NCBI GenBank assembly: GCA_001766655.1 | Contig: MJCC01000001.1 | Coordinates: 556,599 to 620,598, forward strand | Length of the DNA: 64,000 bases | Direction of reading: 5' to 3' | Origin: Phytomonas francai | Taxonomy: Eukaryota; Euglenozoa; Kinetoplastea; Trypanosomatida; Trypanosomatidae | Shown here: piece by piece, positions 1 to 9,337 of the stretch | Numbering within the stretch: position 1 is the stretch's first letter | Layout: every line of letters starts with the position of its first letter | Translations under genes and position numbers: made by a program | The notes under the pieces: model-generated | Seen by the model: the letters and a program-made list of their open reading frames with translations, nothing else | Database searches by the model: none | Told to the model about the DNA's origin: nothing

Positions 1-1995
1 GTATCCTCTGAGTGGGACGACATTCACCGAAACTTCGCATCAATTATTCGACTCTCAGAGATTGCAACGCCGCTTTCGAAGTTCATCAGTGTCGAAGGCG
101 ATGAGGGTGATGTTGGTGGCCATAATAGTCCTTCCTCCTCTCCGGTGCGCGACACCGAGTTGTGCGAGGCCCTTGAGTTGCTTTTCCCGGTAAAGGTACA
201 ACTTCCTTTAGGGCCGACTCCAGAGGAAGTTTTGAATTTTCATGCGTTAACCGCTAACCTCATGGCCCAACAGGAGAACGAGAAACAGTATATCGGTCTG
301 ATTTTCAAGGAGTATTGCAAACGTAAGGGGATCATGCAGAAATGTGAAAAGGAATTCGATACGTTCAGAGAAGAACTAGATGAACTGAAGAGCCGCGATT
401 TACCACCCTTCCTTCGTCAGGCACTTGAAACGGTGGTGCAAGAGGAGACTACCCCTCGTGGCGAGATTTTAGCAGCATACGATCGGTTCCTGGAGTGGAT
501 TGAAGAAGTAAAACCACAGTGGCTGGAGGCGGTTAATCGACAGATCGAGGAAAATCGCGTAAGGGAGAAAGCCAAAAAAGCTGCATTGGAAGCCTCAAAA
601 GCGCTTTTGGTGCAGGAGCTAGAAGCTGGAAGGAGGCTCTACTTGATGTCAGGCAACCCGGGGGGGGCGGCGAGTGGTGACGTGGATTCTTTATACGTTC
701 CCAACGTTGGGCTGGATGACGCCAGTTATGAGGAGATTTCGCCGACCGCACTAAGACGGAAAGCGATTGAATTACTAGAGCAGGAAGAAGCTGTGATGCG
801 CCACCGCCGCGGGCAGCAGTTGCTGGAGCTAAAGCTGAAAGAAGAATCAATACGTAAACGCATAAAAGAGAAGGAAAGCGAATCTCTAGCAGAGAAGGAC
901 AAAATAAAGGATAATCGAGAACAGCTATACAAAAGCTTACTTGAACAGGAAAGTAATCTTCAGAAGCGCCTGCAGGCTCGTGAAGAGGAACGGCGGCAGC
1001 AAGAGGAGAATCGCCGTATGTGGTTGGAGCATTGTACAGCTGAGGAAGAGATTATCCGCCGTCGTCTGAAGGATCAGGAGGACCGATGCAAAATTGAAGA
1101 AGAGGAAAAGAAACGTCTTGAGGCTGAGAAAAAGAGGGAGCTTTATGAACACATCCTTGCTGAAGAGGAGCTTCTGCGTCAACGCATGCAACAGCGTGAG
1201 GCCGAAAAGGAAATGGAAAAACAACGGCAGACCATAGCAGCTGAGGAGGAGCGTCGGGAAAAAAGGGAAGCGCTGAAACGCGAGAAAGAGGCGCTCGAAG
1301 AGGAGATGCGACTTCGCGAGCAACACAATTTGCTGGTGATGGAGCAGAAGGAGGCGTTGCGTCGTGCCAAGGAGGAGTATGACAAAGCTGAAAGAGCTAA
1401 ACAGGTTGCGTTGTTAAGGGAACAGGAAGAGGCTGTCAGAGCGCGATTGCGTGCCAAGGAGATGGCAGAAATTCAGGCTAACGAGCAGAGGCTGCAGAAT
1501 CAGGTGCAACAGCGGACCCCTTATCCCTCATCACATTTCGTTTCGCCAAAACCCCAGGTGATGCTAAGCCTCAGTGAGGTAGCTACCTCACCCTACGTGC
1601 CTACAGCTCATGCACTGACGGCGACTTCCGGTATGCTTACATGCCCCGGGGTTACCTCTGACGTGCCGCACAGCACCCATTTCGGTCCCTATCATCAGGT
1701 ACTTAGTATGGCGCCTGGTGGGGTTGTGACTCACCCGACGCAAACTTGTCCACTCTATTACACTGGTCATATTTCTAATGCTACGCAGCCTATGATTTTC
1801 TCTAACCCTGCTGTGCTTCACCCTAAAATGAATTCATGGGGTGGAACTGGGGCGCCCTACGCTCAGCCATTGCCGCCAACTACAATACCTACAGGTGGAT
1901 ACGGATATCTGGCTCCACCCCCCGCGAACTCTCTTACCCCTCAAGCACAGGGAGCATCTTGGCAACAGCAGCCCAATGCATTCGAGCATCTCTGA
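1..1995 (+). CDS. Charged coiled-coil protein, 5' end outside window
   Basis: The frame is open from base 1 with no stop, so this is the last 664 codons of a longer gene. The first ATG seen in the window is well inside the protein. Roughly residues 150-500 are a highly charged Glu/Arg/Lys helix. It has a loose repeat of about 35 residues whose units begin with a Leu/Tyr-x-x-x-Leu-x-x-Glu-Glu pattern and continue into Arg-rich stretches, as in long coiled coils or single alpha helices. The last 150 residues change to a Pro/Gly/Tyr/Thr/Gln-rich disordered tail ending in EHL. No catalytic motif is visible. A cytoskeletal or scaffold role is only an inference from composition. I do not recognise the family. 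Confidence 0.8.
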   Translation, partial: VSSEWDDIHRNFASIIRLSEIATPLSKFISVEGDEGDVGGHNSPSSSPVRDTELCEALELLFPVKVQLPLGPTPEEVLNFHALTANLMAQQENEKQYIGLIFKEYCKRKGIMQKCEKEFDTFREELDELKSRDLPPFLRQALETVVQEETTPRGEILAAYDRFLEWIEEVKPQWLEAVNRQIEENRVREKAKKAALEASKALLVQELEAGRRLYLMSGNPGGAASGDVDSLYVPNVGLDDASYEEISPTALRRKAIELLEQEEAVMRHRRGQQLLELKLKEESIRKRIKEKESESLAEKDKIKDNREQLYKSLLEQESNLQKRLQAREEERRQQEENRRMWLEHCTAEEEIIRRRLKDQEDRCKIEEEEKKRLEAEKKRELYEHILAEEELLRQRMQQREAEKEMEKQRQTIAAEEERREKREALKREKEALEEEMRLREQHNLLVMEQKEALRRAKEEYDKAERAKQVALLREQEEAVRARLRAKEMAEIQANEQRLQNQVQQRTPYPSSHFVSPKPQVMLSLSEVATSPYVPTAHALTATSGMLTCPGVTSDVPHSTHFGPYHQVLSMAPGGVVTHPTQTCPLYYTGHISNATQPMIFSNPAVLHPKMNSWGGTGAPYAQPLPPTTIPTGGYGYLAPPPANSLTPQAQGASWQQQPNAFEHL

Positions 1996-2760
1996 TGAGT
2001 GGACTTGATTATTTTCCTATCAGATAAATACCATATTTATACATATACTTACACAATGATTCTATAATTTTCCCTGCTTTTGGTATCAGCCGTCTGAAAA
2101 TTGATTCAGATGTGTGGTTTTTTCTTTAGCATCACTTCATTTATTTGAATTGTTTAGGTTGCATGTCACTTGTTTCTTATACCACACAAAAAAAGATGTC
2201 GCTAGGCGTAAAGCCTGTGTTTATTTTGTCAAAAATAAGACTCTTAGATTTATCTTTTCGTATTGGATACCTCTTTCTCTTTCCCCCCCCTCTCTCTCTA
2301 TATATATATAATGTATTCATGCATATATATCAATTTAAAACTAAACATACAGTACCTTATTTGTAGCTTAGTCTCTTCCGTTTGTATATTATTTTTTACA
2401 TAGATTCCTTTCCATAGGCTTCTCTTTTTTCCATTTTTTTTTTGTGGACTTAGTACTTTAGATATTATTTTCTCCCGTTTTGATATTATTTACCTTTCCT
2501 AGTTGCTTTGCCGCCAGTTTATCCTTTCCAGCGAAATATATTATTCTCATTGCTTTTAAAACTACTTTAAAAGTGAAAGAAGAGGGTGACAGGCAGGTAG
2601 TTAACAAATAGTTTTAAAATAATCTCGTTGCATTAGTTTAGTAAAGCTAAAAATCAAGAAACAGCAGCTAGACCAGCAAGCACAGTATCATTGCTCACCC
2701 TATTATAAAAATATTATAATATTAATTATAAATATATCAATACAAGACTATAACTAAGGG
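1996..2760. other. Intergenic spacer with putative trans-splice acceptor
   Basis: AT-rich, no convincing gene. It holds a short CT/TA microsatellite near 2282-2310. A strong pyrimidine tract at about 2419-2447 is followed by AG at 2452-2453, a good candidate spliced-leader acceptor for the kinase gene. A second tract ends in AG at 2501-2502. Open frames of 60-70 codons here run through the microsatellite and look accidental. Confidence 0.5.
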
Positions 2761-5700
2761 ATGCCATCCCCTCAAAACCAACTTCACGCGATTCCAAGAG
2801 TATCAGCGGAATCTTTATTCAACTCTTTCCCTGAAGGCAAGAGGAATGCACCCTCCCCAGTTTCGGTAGATGGGAAGTTCCAACAGGATTTGCCCCCGCA
2901 CGGCCGGATAAGTCCCTTTTCAGCCTCTACACCTGGCTTTTCTCCCTCGAAAGGTGTGATGCATCAAAAAGTTCCTTCTTTCCCTTCAACCATTAGGGTT
3001 TTTAGTCACCGTAGTGGGGAGCACACAGCAGCCTGCCTTCAAACACTATCCGGGCTTACATTTGGTCCTGCCTTTCTTCGTGAAGGTCACCAGTTCAAAC
3101 ATGGTGGTACAGTCCATAACAGTAACTCAGAGGTTACCAGTTCCGGTACTGAGGAAGGCAAATCTCTTGGATTGGTAAAGACGTCGTCTTTGAGTGATAA
3201 ATTGAGAAAAAACGCTTCAAGCTCGGTAAATTCGATTCCTGAATGTTCCAGTAACCATGCTCCTGAGGTAGATATAGAAGGAGAGGAATTGACCATTTGC
3301 ACAAAGCATTGGTCGCAATATACCCCACCGGAGTCTGATCTACCATATGATAACGAAAAAATGAAGCCTCACGCATTAGTTCCTATAGTAGAGCCACGTA
3401 GCGAAACTATTAGTATGCTGTCTATCCCTAGTTCACATAGGAAACCAGGTAGCTATGCCGACACCGGTAATACGCACGGTGATTCACTCTCTTTGTGTCA
3501 CTATGCTCGCTCTCCTGACTACTATCGAGGCAAAAATGGCAATAATCCAGACAGAAAGCATGCTAAAAACTTCGTACATCAGTTCTGCGGTAGAATGACT
3601 AGTCTTGAACAACCAGCGGCTTCATCTGAGAAGGGTGCAATGGAGGATAGTCCCCATAGAAGTTTCACTTTGACATCTATAGCTTCCGAAAGGGCTAACA
3701 ACAATGAGGTATCTAATGCACGTGAGAGCAACGTTAGTGCTGATCATTCTGCTTGTTTTATGCAACAGTATCAATCGCCTTTTATGCGGGTTCAGAGCTC
3801 GGAATCTAGTGCGACTAATGCTACCTTCAGTAGGGTCATGCCAAACGATGGGTTGCGTTCCTCAGCCAGTATTGCCGACACCATCGATCTGCCGCGCAGG
3901 ATATCCTTCCAGCAAGGTCGCATGATAGGTTCTGGAGGCTTTGGGACGGTCTATCAGGCCATTCTCCACGATGGTACACTTGCCGCCGTAAAGGAAATCA
4001 AAATAGAACCTAAAAACCTAAAATTAATCGACCGTGAGGTAAATGTGATGAGCAGCTTGCCACAGCATCCCAATTGTGTGCGCTACCTCGGATCACGGAA
4101 CAGTCGCCACCACTATTACATTATCATGGAGTATATTAGCGGCGGCAGCATCGCTTCACTGCGGCAATCCATCGGGCCTTTTCGTGAATCAGTGTTCCAG
4201 CGCTATGCCTACATGGTCCTACTTGGTCTTCACCATTTGCACAGCCATAACATCATCCATCGAGATATAAAGGGCGCGAATGTTCTCCTCGACGAGCGTG
4301 GGTGCGCCAAAATTGTGGACTTCGGCTGCTGCAAGAACCTGAATAGTGGTAAATCAACCTTGGGTGGGGGCGGCACCCCTCTGTGGATGGCGTCCGAGGT
4401 GTGCCGTGGGCTTAACGCAACGGAAAAGTCCGATGTGTGGTCTTTCGGTTGTCTGTGCTTGGAGATGACGAATGAGACAGGGCTGCCGTGGAGCTTTCCT
4501 CCAGGGATGACGCTCCAAGGCCTAGCCTACGCCCTGGCGTGCGCTCAAAAACCACCACCTATCCCAACCACGCTCTCCCCCATCTCGCAGGATTTCATTG
4601 CATGCTGCCTTCGGCTGGATCCAGAGGAAAGGTGGAGCGTGTCGCAGCTCCTTAATCATGACTTTTTTAACCAGAATTACTACCAGCACGATGATGAGGA
4701 TGAAGATGAGTTGATCGTCTCATGTAACACAAGCGCACATACATCCGTAGTGAAACGCATCGTTGAGCAAGTGAATAAGGGTGAGCACGCAGGCGGTATT
4801 GTTAGTGAGACCAACGCTGGGCTTAGCGTGCCACAGCCGCATCATTCCCCCACACATGCCTCTGAGGGCTTTTCCAATCCGCAGAACCACCACTTTTCCA
4901 AGGGCCAATCCACCAGCACGCGCTCTCAATTAGAATCATCGCTAGCACAGGCAGACTCTTCTGTGAATGGGTTTGAAAACAGGAAGGGATATGATAACGG
5001 CAGTAGGAGGCCCGTGCTCTCGAGTAACTACACTGGGGAAAATGACCAGAGACTGCGGACAGTCAATGTCGGGTTTCGGCTTGATGTTGTGGATGATAGT
5101 GAGGATGGCAGCGAGGCAGTTAAACTGGATATGCGTCATAAAAAAACGGATATATATATAAAGGAGGCGATTTCTCCATCTAATGCGAACGAGACCTACT
5201 ATGCTGCATTGGATGACGTCATTGAACTTGCCCATCATGCCCGTACGGAGGAATGGCGAGTGGGAATGGCATCTTCTCTGCCCAGGTTTTCATCGTCGAG
5301 GTCTTCCAGTGGTTCATCGTACCTGAACGGAATGAACACGTCAAGTTCTGATAACGTGGAGATCTGCATTCCCTCCAATACCAACAGAACAGCGATACCG
5401 GCTGGGGGTGTAGCGCAACGAAGCAAGTCTAGGCGCATTAAAAAGACTAGCGACAGGGAGCCAACCAAAACAGTTTCTCCAGTAGAGCATACTAAGAATA
5501 GTAAACCAGCAGACCCCAAGCTGGTCACACAGAGCGCAGTAGCCCAGCCTCCTCTCAAGAATGTTTCCACTAAAATTGGGGTTTCAACGTCTACCACCGG
5601 GAAGCACCGCGGGAAGGAAAGAGATTCGGAAGATATTTCAATCTCGTCAGCGCTCCATGACACTGTCACCACAATGTCGCACGAGGACGGTGAATCGAAG

Positions 5701-6156
5701 TTTGGAAAGGGACACCAGATTAGCGAGGCTGTATATAATAAGGATAACACTGTGCCACATAAGCCACAGCAAGAATATGGCATGGCAACATTTGTGTCAA
5801 CACCACTCGAACCGTCTGATGGACAGTCCTTTTCGATTGGAAATCATCCGAGTGTAAATTCTCTTCAGCATCAACAGACCCATCGGCAACCAACAACACC
5901 AGGTCTCCCCACAAATACCTCGCCATTGTCAAAGCTTGTTTGGAATACTAGTGGCAGTGATAGCATTTCTAAAGACGCATCTGGTGCCATTCGAGAAGCC
6001 CACTCCTCTGGGTGTTATACGAAGTCTTCGAAAGCTCAATCACTAACCACATGCGAAAACCATTCCACCAATGGCGAATTGGTAGACCCGTCAATTCTTC
6101 AAACAACGAAAAAAAAGAAGAGGTTTTCCTTTAAATGGCTTCGGAATAAGTTCTAA
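2761..6156 (+). CDS. STE11/MAPKKK-like serine/threonine protein kinase
   Basis: 1131 residues. The kinase domain spans about residues 384-655 and looks catalytically complete. It has the Gly loop GSGGFGTVY from G390, Lys411 in AAVKEIK, a candidate helix-C Glu426, HRDIKGAN from H500 and DFG at 520-522. The activation-segment end reads GTPLWMASE at 538-546, where most kinases have APE. The GTPxWM signature and the HRDIKGANVLLD loop point to the STE11/MAPKKK group. The domain is flanked by about 380 residues of Ser/Asn/His-rich sequence and about 480 residues of low-complexity tail. The tail ends in a strongly basic cluster, KKKKRFSFKWLR, which may bind membrane or act as a nuclear signal (inference). 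Expected role: an upstream kinase in a MAP kinase cascade, substrate unknown. Confidence 0.9.
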   Translation: MPSPQNQLHAIPRVSAESLFNSFPEGKRNAPSPVSVDGKFQQDLPPHGRISPFSASTPGFSPSKGVMHQKVPSFPSTIRVFSHRSGEHTAACLQTLSGLTFGPAFLREGHQFKHGGTVHNSNSEVTSSGTEEGKSLGLVKTSSLSDKLRKNASSSVNSIPECSSNHAPEVDIEGEELTICTKHWSQYTPPESDLPYDNEKMKPHALVPIVEPRSETISMLSIPSSHRKPGSYADTGNTHGDSLSLCHYARSPDYYRGKNGNNPDRKHAKNFVHQFCGRMTSLEQPAASSEKGAMEDSPHRSFTLTSIASERANNNEVSNARESNVSADHSACFMQQYQSPFMRVQSSESSATNATFSRVMPNDGLRSSASIADTIDLPRRISFQQGRMIGSGGFGTVYQAILHDGTLAAVKEIKIEPKNLKLIDREVNVMSSLPQHPNCVRYLGSRNSRHHYYIIMEYISGGSIASLRQSIGPFRESVFQRYAYMVLLGLHHLHSHNIIHRDIKGANVLLDERGCAKIVDFGCCKNLNSGKSTLGGGGTPLWMASEVCRGLNATEKSDVWSFGCLCLEMTNETGLPWSFPPGMTLQGLAYALACAQKPPPIPTTLSPISQDFIACCLRLDPEERWSVSQLLNHDFFNQNYYQHDDEDEDELIVSCNTSAHTSVVKRIVEQVNKGEHAGGIVSETNAGLSVPQPHHSPTHASEGFSNPQNHHFSKGQSTSTRSQLESSLAQADSSVNGFENRKGYDNGSRRPVLSSNYTGENDQRLRTVNVGFRLDVVDDSEDGSEAVKLDMRHKKTDIYIKEAISPSNANETYYAALDDVIELAHHARTEEWRVGMASSLPRFSSSRSSSGSSYLNGMNTSSSDNVEICIPSNTNRTAIPAGGVAQRSKSRRIKKTSDREPTKTVSPVEHTKNSKPADPKLVTQSAVAQPPLKNVSTKIGVSTSTTGKHRGKERDSEDISISSALHDTVTTMSHEDGESKFGKGHQISEAVYNKDNTVPHKPQQEYGMATFVSTPLEPSDGQSFSIGNHPSVNSLQHQQTHRQPTTPGLPTNTSPLSKLVWNTSGSDSISKDASGAIREAHSSGCYTKSSKAQSLTTCENHSTNGELVDPSILQTTKKKKRFSFKWLRNKF

Positions 6157-6646
6157 GGAAGATGCCACAGATTATTGAGAGACGCTTAAGATAAAACACA
6201 TATTTATCTAAACTAAATGCTCATTAGAGGAGCTAAATGTAGTTTTGTCCTATGAGATTTACATAGCAGTGGGTATAAATTATTCAAGGGTGGCGAAAGG
6301 ATAGACTACATTTTGTTGTACAATTCGATTTATTAATCACATAAATTCTTGAGCTCTTTTTTATTGTTTTGGTTGTACTTAAAATTTTGTATCTTGAGTG
6401 CGAGAGTGCTTAGAGTAATAAATGGTTTCTCATATTGCTTACCTCGACGTTTTAACATCTTGTCCAGTAACACTTTTGCCAACTGCCATAATTCATTAGC
6501 CTCTATTTATGTTTGCGTTAAAAAGCATGACAACCGTGCCGTTTTGATTTCTAGCGTTCAGATGCTTCTTTGATAGCCTTCAATTTATTTCCTCTGCTCA
6601 TTATATGTTCTGGTTTGTTATTTAAATAGTTCTTCAGACAAGGATC
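6157..6646. other. Intergenic spacer before P0
   Basis: AT-rich with several T-runs and no coding signal. The likely trans-splice acceptor for P0 is the AG at 6628-6629 or 6636-6637, preceded by pyrimidine-rich sequence. The latter would give a 5' UTR of only about 9 bases. Confidence 0.45.
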
Positions 6647-7627
6647 ATGCCTTCCATCACCGCCGCAAAGAGGGAGTACGAGGAGCGCCTCATAAACTGC
6701 CTCAACAAGTACAGCAGGGTGCTGTTTGTTGGTGTGGACAATGTGCGCTCGCAACAGATGCACGACGTGCGCGCCGCTCTCCGTGGCAAGGCCGAGATTT
6801 TGATGGGAAAGAAGACGCTGCAGGCCAAGATCGTCGAGAAGCGCGCACTGTCGAAGGACGCCACAGGCGGGGCCAAGAACTTCCACGACGAGTGTGAGGA
6901 GCACAAGCTTCTGACGGGCAGCACCGGTCTTGTGTTCACCAACGAGGATGTGCAGACGATCACTGCGGTGCTGGACCAGCACCGCGTGAAGGCCCCTGCG
7001 CGTGTTGGCGCCATCTCCCCCTGCGACGTGGTTGTGCCCGCGGGAAACACCGGCATGGAGCCGACGCAGACCTCCTTCTTCCAGGCCCTCAACATCGCAA
7101 CGAAGATTTCTAAGGGTACGGTCGAGATCGTGTCCGACAGGAAGGTGCTCTCTGTGGGCGACAAGGTCGACAACTCGACGGCGACGCTGCTGCAGAAGCT
7201 GAACATCAGCCCGTTCTTCTACCAGGCCGAGGTCCTCTCCGCGTGGGACCGCGGCGTGCTGTTCACCCGCGAGGACCTCAAGATCACCGAGGACATCGTG
7301 GAGGGGCACCTCCTCGAGGGCATCAGCAACATCTCGGCCATCTCCCTCGGCGCCGGCATCCCGACCGCCGCGACGATTGGCCCGATGATCGTGGACGCCT
7401 TCAAGACGCTCCTCGGGGCATCGGTGGCCACCGAGTACGCGTTCGACGAGTTTAACGGCAGGGAGCTGCGCGAGGCGGCCCTCACGGGCACGCTGGCGGG
7501 CGCCGCCACCGCTGACGCCGCGGAGGCCGCTCCGGCTGCCGCTTCCGGTGGCGCTCCCGCCGCCGCCGCCGAGCCCCAGGCGGAGGAGGAGGAGGAGGAC
7601 GACTTCGGAATGGGCGGCCTCTTCTAA
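6647..7627 (+). CDS. RPLP0: 60S acidic ribosomal protein P0
   Basis: 326 residues, the usual length. It starts [15 protein letters not shown]. The L10-like rRNA-binding domain (about 1-190) has the expected landmarks, such as [15 protein letters not shown] and KGTVEIV. An Ala-rich hinge (about 275-305) follows, then an acidic tail [15 protein letters not shown]0 anchors the P1/P2 stalk on the large ribosomal subunit and recruits elongation factors. The FGMGGLF ending differs from the FGLFD-type tail I recall for P1/P2 and agrees with the divergent P0 tail known in trypanosomes. Codon use is strongly GC-ending, in sharp contrast with the flanking spacers, as expected for a very highly expressed gene. 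Confidence 0.97.
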   Translation: MPSITAAKREYEERLINCLNKYSRVLFVGVDNVRSQQMHDVRAALRGKAEILMGKKTLQAKIVEKRALSKDATGGAKNFHDECEEHKLLTGSTGLVFTNEDVQTITAVLDQHRVKAPARVGAISPCDVVVPAGNTGMEPTQTSFFQALNIATKISKGTVEIVSDRKVLSVGDKVDNSTATLLQKLNISPFFYQAEVLSAWDRGVLFTREDLKITEDIVEGHLLEGISNISAISLGAGIPTAATIGPMIVDAFKTLLGASVATEYAFDEFNGRELREAALTGTLAGAATADAAEAAPAAASGGAPAAAAEPQAEEEEEDDFGMGGLF

Positions 7628-7951
7628 CGGATCTCCAGGTGAAAACTACGCTAAGGGTTGCATCGATGGGAAAAAGAAATACACATCCTATGCTTTTTAT
7701 TTCTGTTTTAAAAAATACCATTTTTTGTCCTTCTATTTTTTATTGTTTTGTATAATAGACACGCAGACACCCTATTGGGTTGTGGCCTTTTTTTTGTATT
7801 TATACATTTCATCGCACTCATTCTTCGCCTTTCACTCTGTTAGTTCATGACTTAGTGCTTTTAATTAAAGCGGGTTTTCTTTATTGTATCGTTTTTCGAT
7901 ATCGGCCTATCATAAGCTTTCCTTCTTTATATATATATATATATATATTGG
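7628..7951. other. Intergenic spacer with TA microsatellite
   Basis: T-rich 3' UTR-like sequence, then a pyrimidine-rich stretch at about 7873-7898. A TA run at 7928-7948 lies directly before the next ATG. AG at 7914-7915 could be the splice acceptor. No gene seen. Confidence 0.45.
7928..7948. repeat. (TA)n microsatellite
   Basis: About ten TA units ending three bases before the ATG of the following gene. Confidence 0.85.
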
Positions 7952-8368
7952 ATGGTTCAACTCTTTACAGTTCTTTTGACATATGATGATCTAGAATGTG
8001 GCGGTGCTGCGGACGCACTTGTTGAGCATCTACAGCGTGACTCTGAACACTTTGCAGATCAGTGCAAGCTTTCTGTAAGACCACTTCCAATATACGAGGG
8101 CGGCTCTCACCACGTTACCCTTAGTCGCGTATTGAACGAGCTTTCTCATGAAAATCCGCATAGTATTATTGTCTTTTCTCTTTTAAAAGGGGATCAACCG
8201 GAGGAATATCTTAGCATTAGGGCTTTATGCAGTACTGCCAAGTCTCACGTGATTCGATGCGAGGTATTAACCCACTTAGCGAATTATGCCGATGTGGGGC
8301 TCAGTATTCAAAACCTTGTTAGATTGGTACTACACGAAATGTTAAAAGAAGCTCGAGATGGATTTTGA
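7952..8368 (+). CDS. Conserved-looking small protein of unknown function
   Basis: 138 residues from an ATG placed just after a TA microsatellite. The sequence is ordered and soluble in character, with no signal peptide, membrane span or low complexity. It shows alternating strand/helix-like segments, for example LFTVLLTYDDL near the start and HSIIVFSLLKGD near residue 72. Together with a mixed codon pattern unlike the spacers, this supports a real gene. No catalytic motif is recognised. A small alpha/beta fold is plausible, but this is inference only. Confidence 0.7.
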   Translation: MVQLFTVLLTYDDLECGGAADALVEHLQRDSEHFADQCKLSVRPLPIYEGGSHHVTLSRVLNELSHENPHSIIVFSLLKGDQPEEYLSIRALCSTAKSHVIRCEVLTHLANYADVGLSIQNLVRLVLHEMLKEARDGF

Positions 8369-9337
8369 TAATAGTGAACGTTCAGCTAAAGTCACTGAAA
8401 GTTGTTAAGGTGGTGCTTTGCGTTTCCCCCGATTTCCTATTCTATTTTTATAAATATTACCCTTTACATAAACAATTTAGTAAGAGAATATCTACTAGTT
8501 TTGAAATACTTAGAAACGCTTATGATTGTTTGATCTATATTAGGGTAAATTGTATAATATCTATTTAACTAACTGCTAATTTATTTCGTAGACTTTCAAA
8601 AGGTGTGTGGAATACTGTTTCTTAATATATATATTATTCACTGTTTCCACATTCATTCTGCATAGACATTGAACCGAATTAAACGGTATAATAGTCTTGG
8701 TTGTTTTCGCATTCTAGTGAGAGTGGGCTCAAAGTGGGAATTGAGTGACGCCCAAAACTGAATTCTTACCTTGCTAAGCCTCTTTCTCCAAGTGTTTAGC
8801 GATCGATTTAGTCTTTTTTCCTTAATTATACTGGGTTCATGTTGATACTGCAATTTCTATGTGTATCTCTTAAGCACTTTTGCAGTGCGTTTACATTTAC
8901 AGGATAGTGTTGATAATGGTGATGGGTAGGAAGGAAAATTTTGTAAAGACAATGAGGGGAGCCTGTTACTGTATTCTCCCTTTCACCCCTTTTGTGTGTG
9001 CGTGTGTGTCGTTTTTAAAGCGACGCTCGTTTCAATACTCAGTTTAGATACTAGATGCACAAAGACAATAATCCAGAAGAGCTATATTCTGAGTGCATGT
9101 ATTTTTTAATATACCCTTGGACGTTTTCTAGATGCTGTAAGGAAAGCCTAAAAATGTACGCGATGTTTATTGTGTATGGGAATTTGGCGTGCTATTTTTA
9201 TTCACATGTTCGAACAACGAATTCCGTAAATACTTCCTTAATTTAGTCATAAAGTGATTAGTTTTAAAAATAGTTTTTCTTTATATATATATATATATAT
9301 ACTATTATTATTATTTGGTGTGCATGTGTGTTTCAAT
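8369..9337. other. Long intergenic spacer
   Basis: Nearly 1 kb, AT-rich. It includes a TG-rich run at about 8991-9008 and T-runs. A TA microsatellite lies at 9282-9301, just upstream of the choline kinase start. A 43-codon ATG frame at 8916-9047 and a 63-codon frame at 9055-9246 are present but have no coding character. No RNA gene was recognised. Confidence 0.4.
9282..9301. repeat. (TA)10 microsatellite
   Basis: Uninterrupted TA run 36 bases before the ATG chosen for the choline kinase gene. It would encode a spurious Tyr-Ile stretch if translation were assumed to start upstream. Confidence 0.85.

Noticed and set aside
6551..7309. Antisense open frame of 252 codons over P0
   Set aside because: Shadow of the strongly biased codon use of the P0 gene.
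9055..9246. 63-codon ATG frame upstream of choline kinase
   Set aside because: No acceptor, spacer-like composition, random-looking protein.
9254..9337. Upstream extension of choline kinase
   Set aside because: It would translate the TA microsatellite into Tyr-Ile repeats; the ATG at 9338 fits better.
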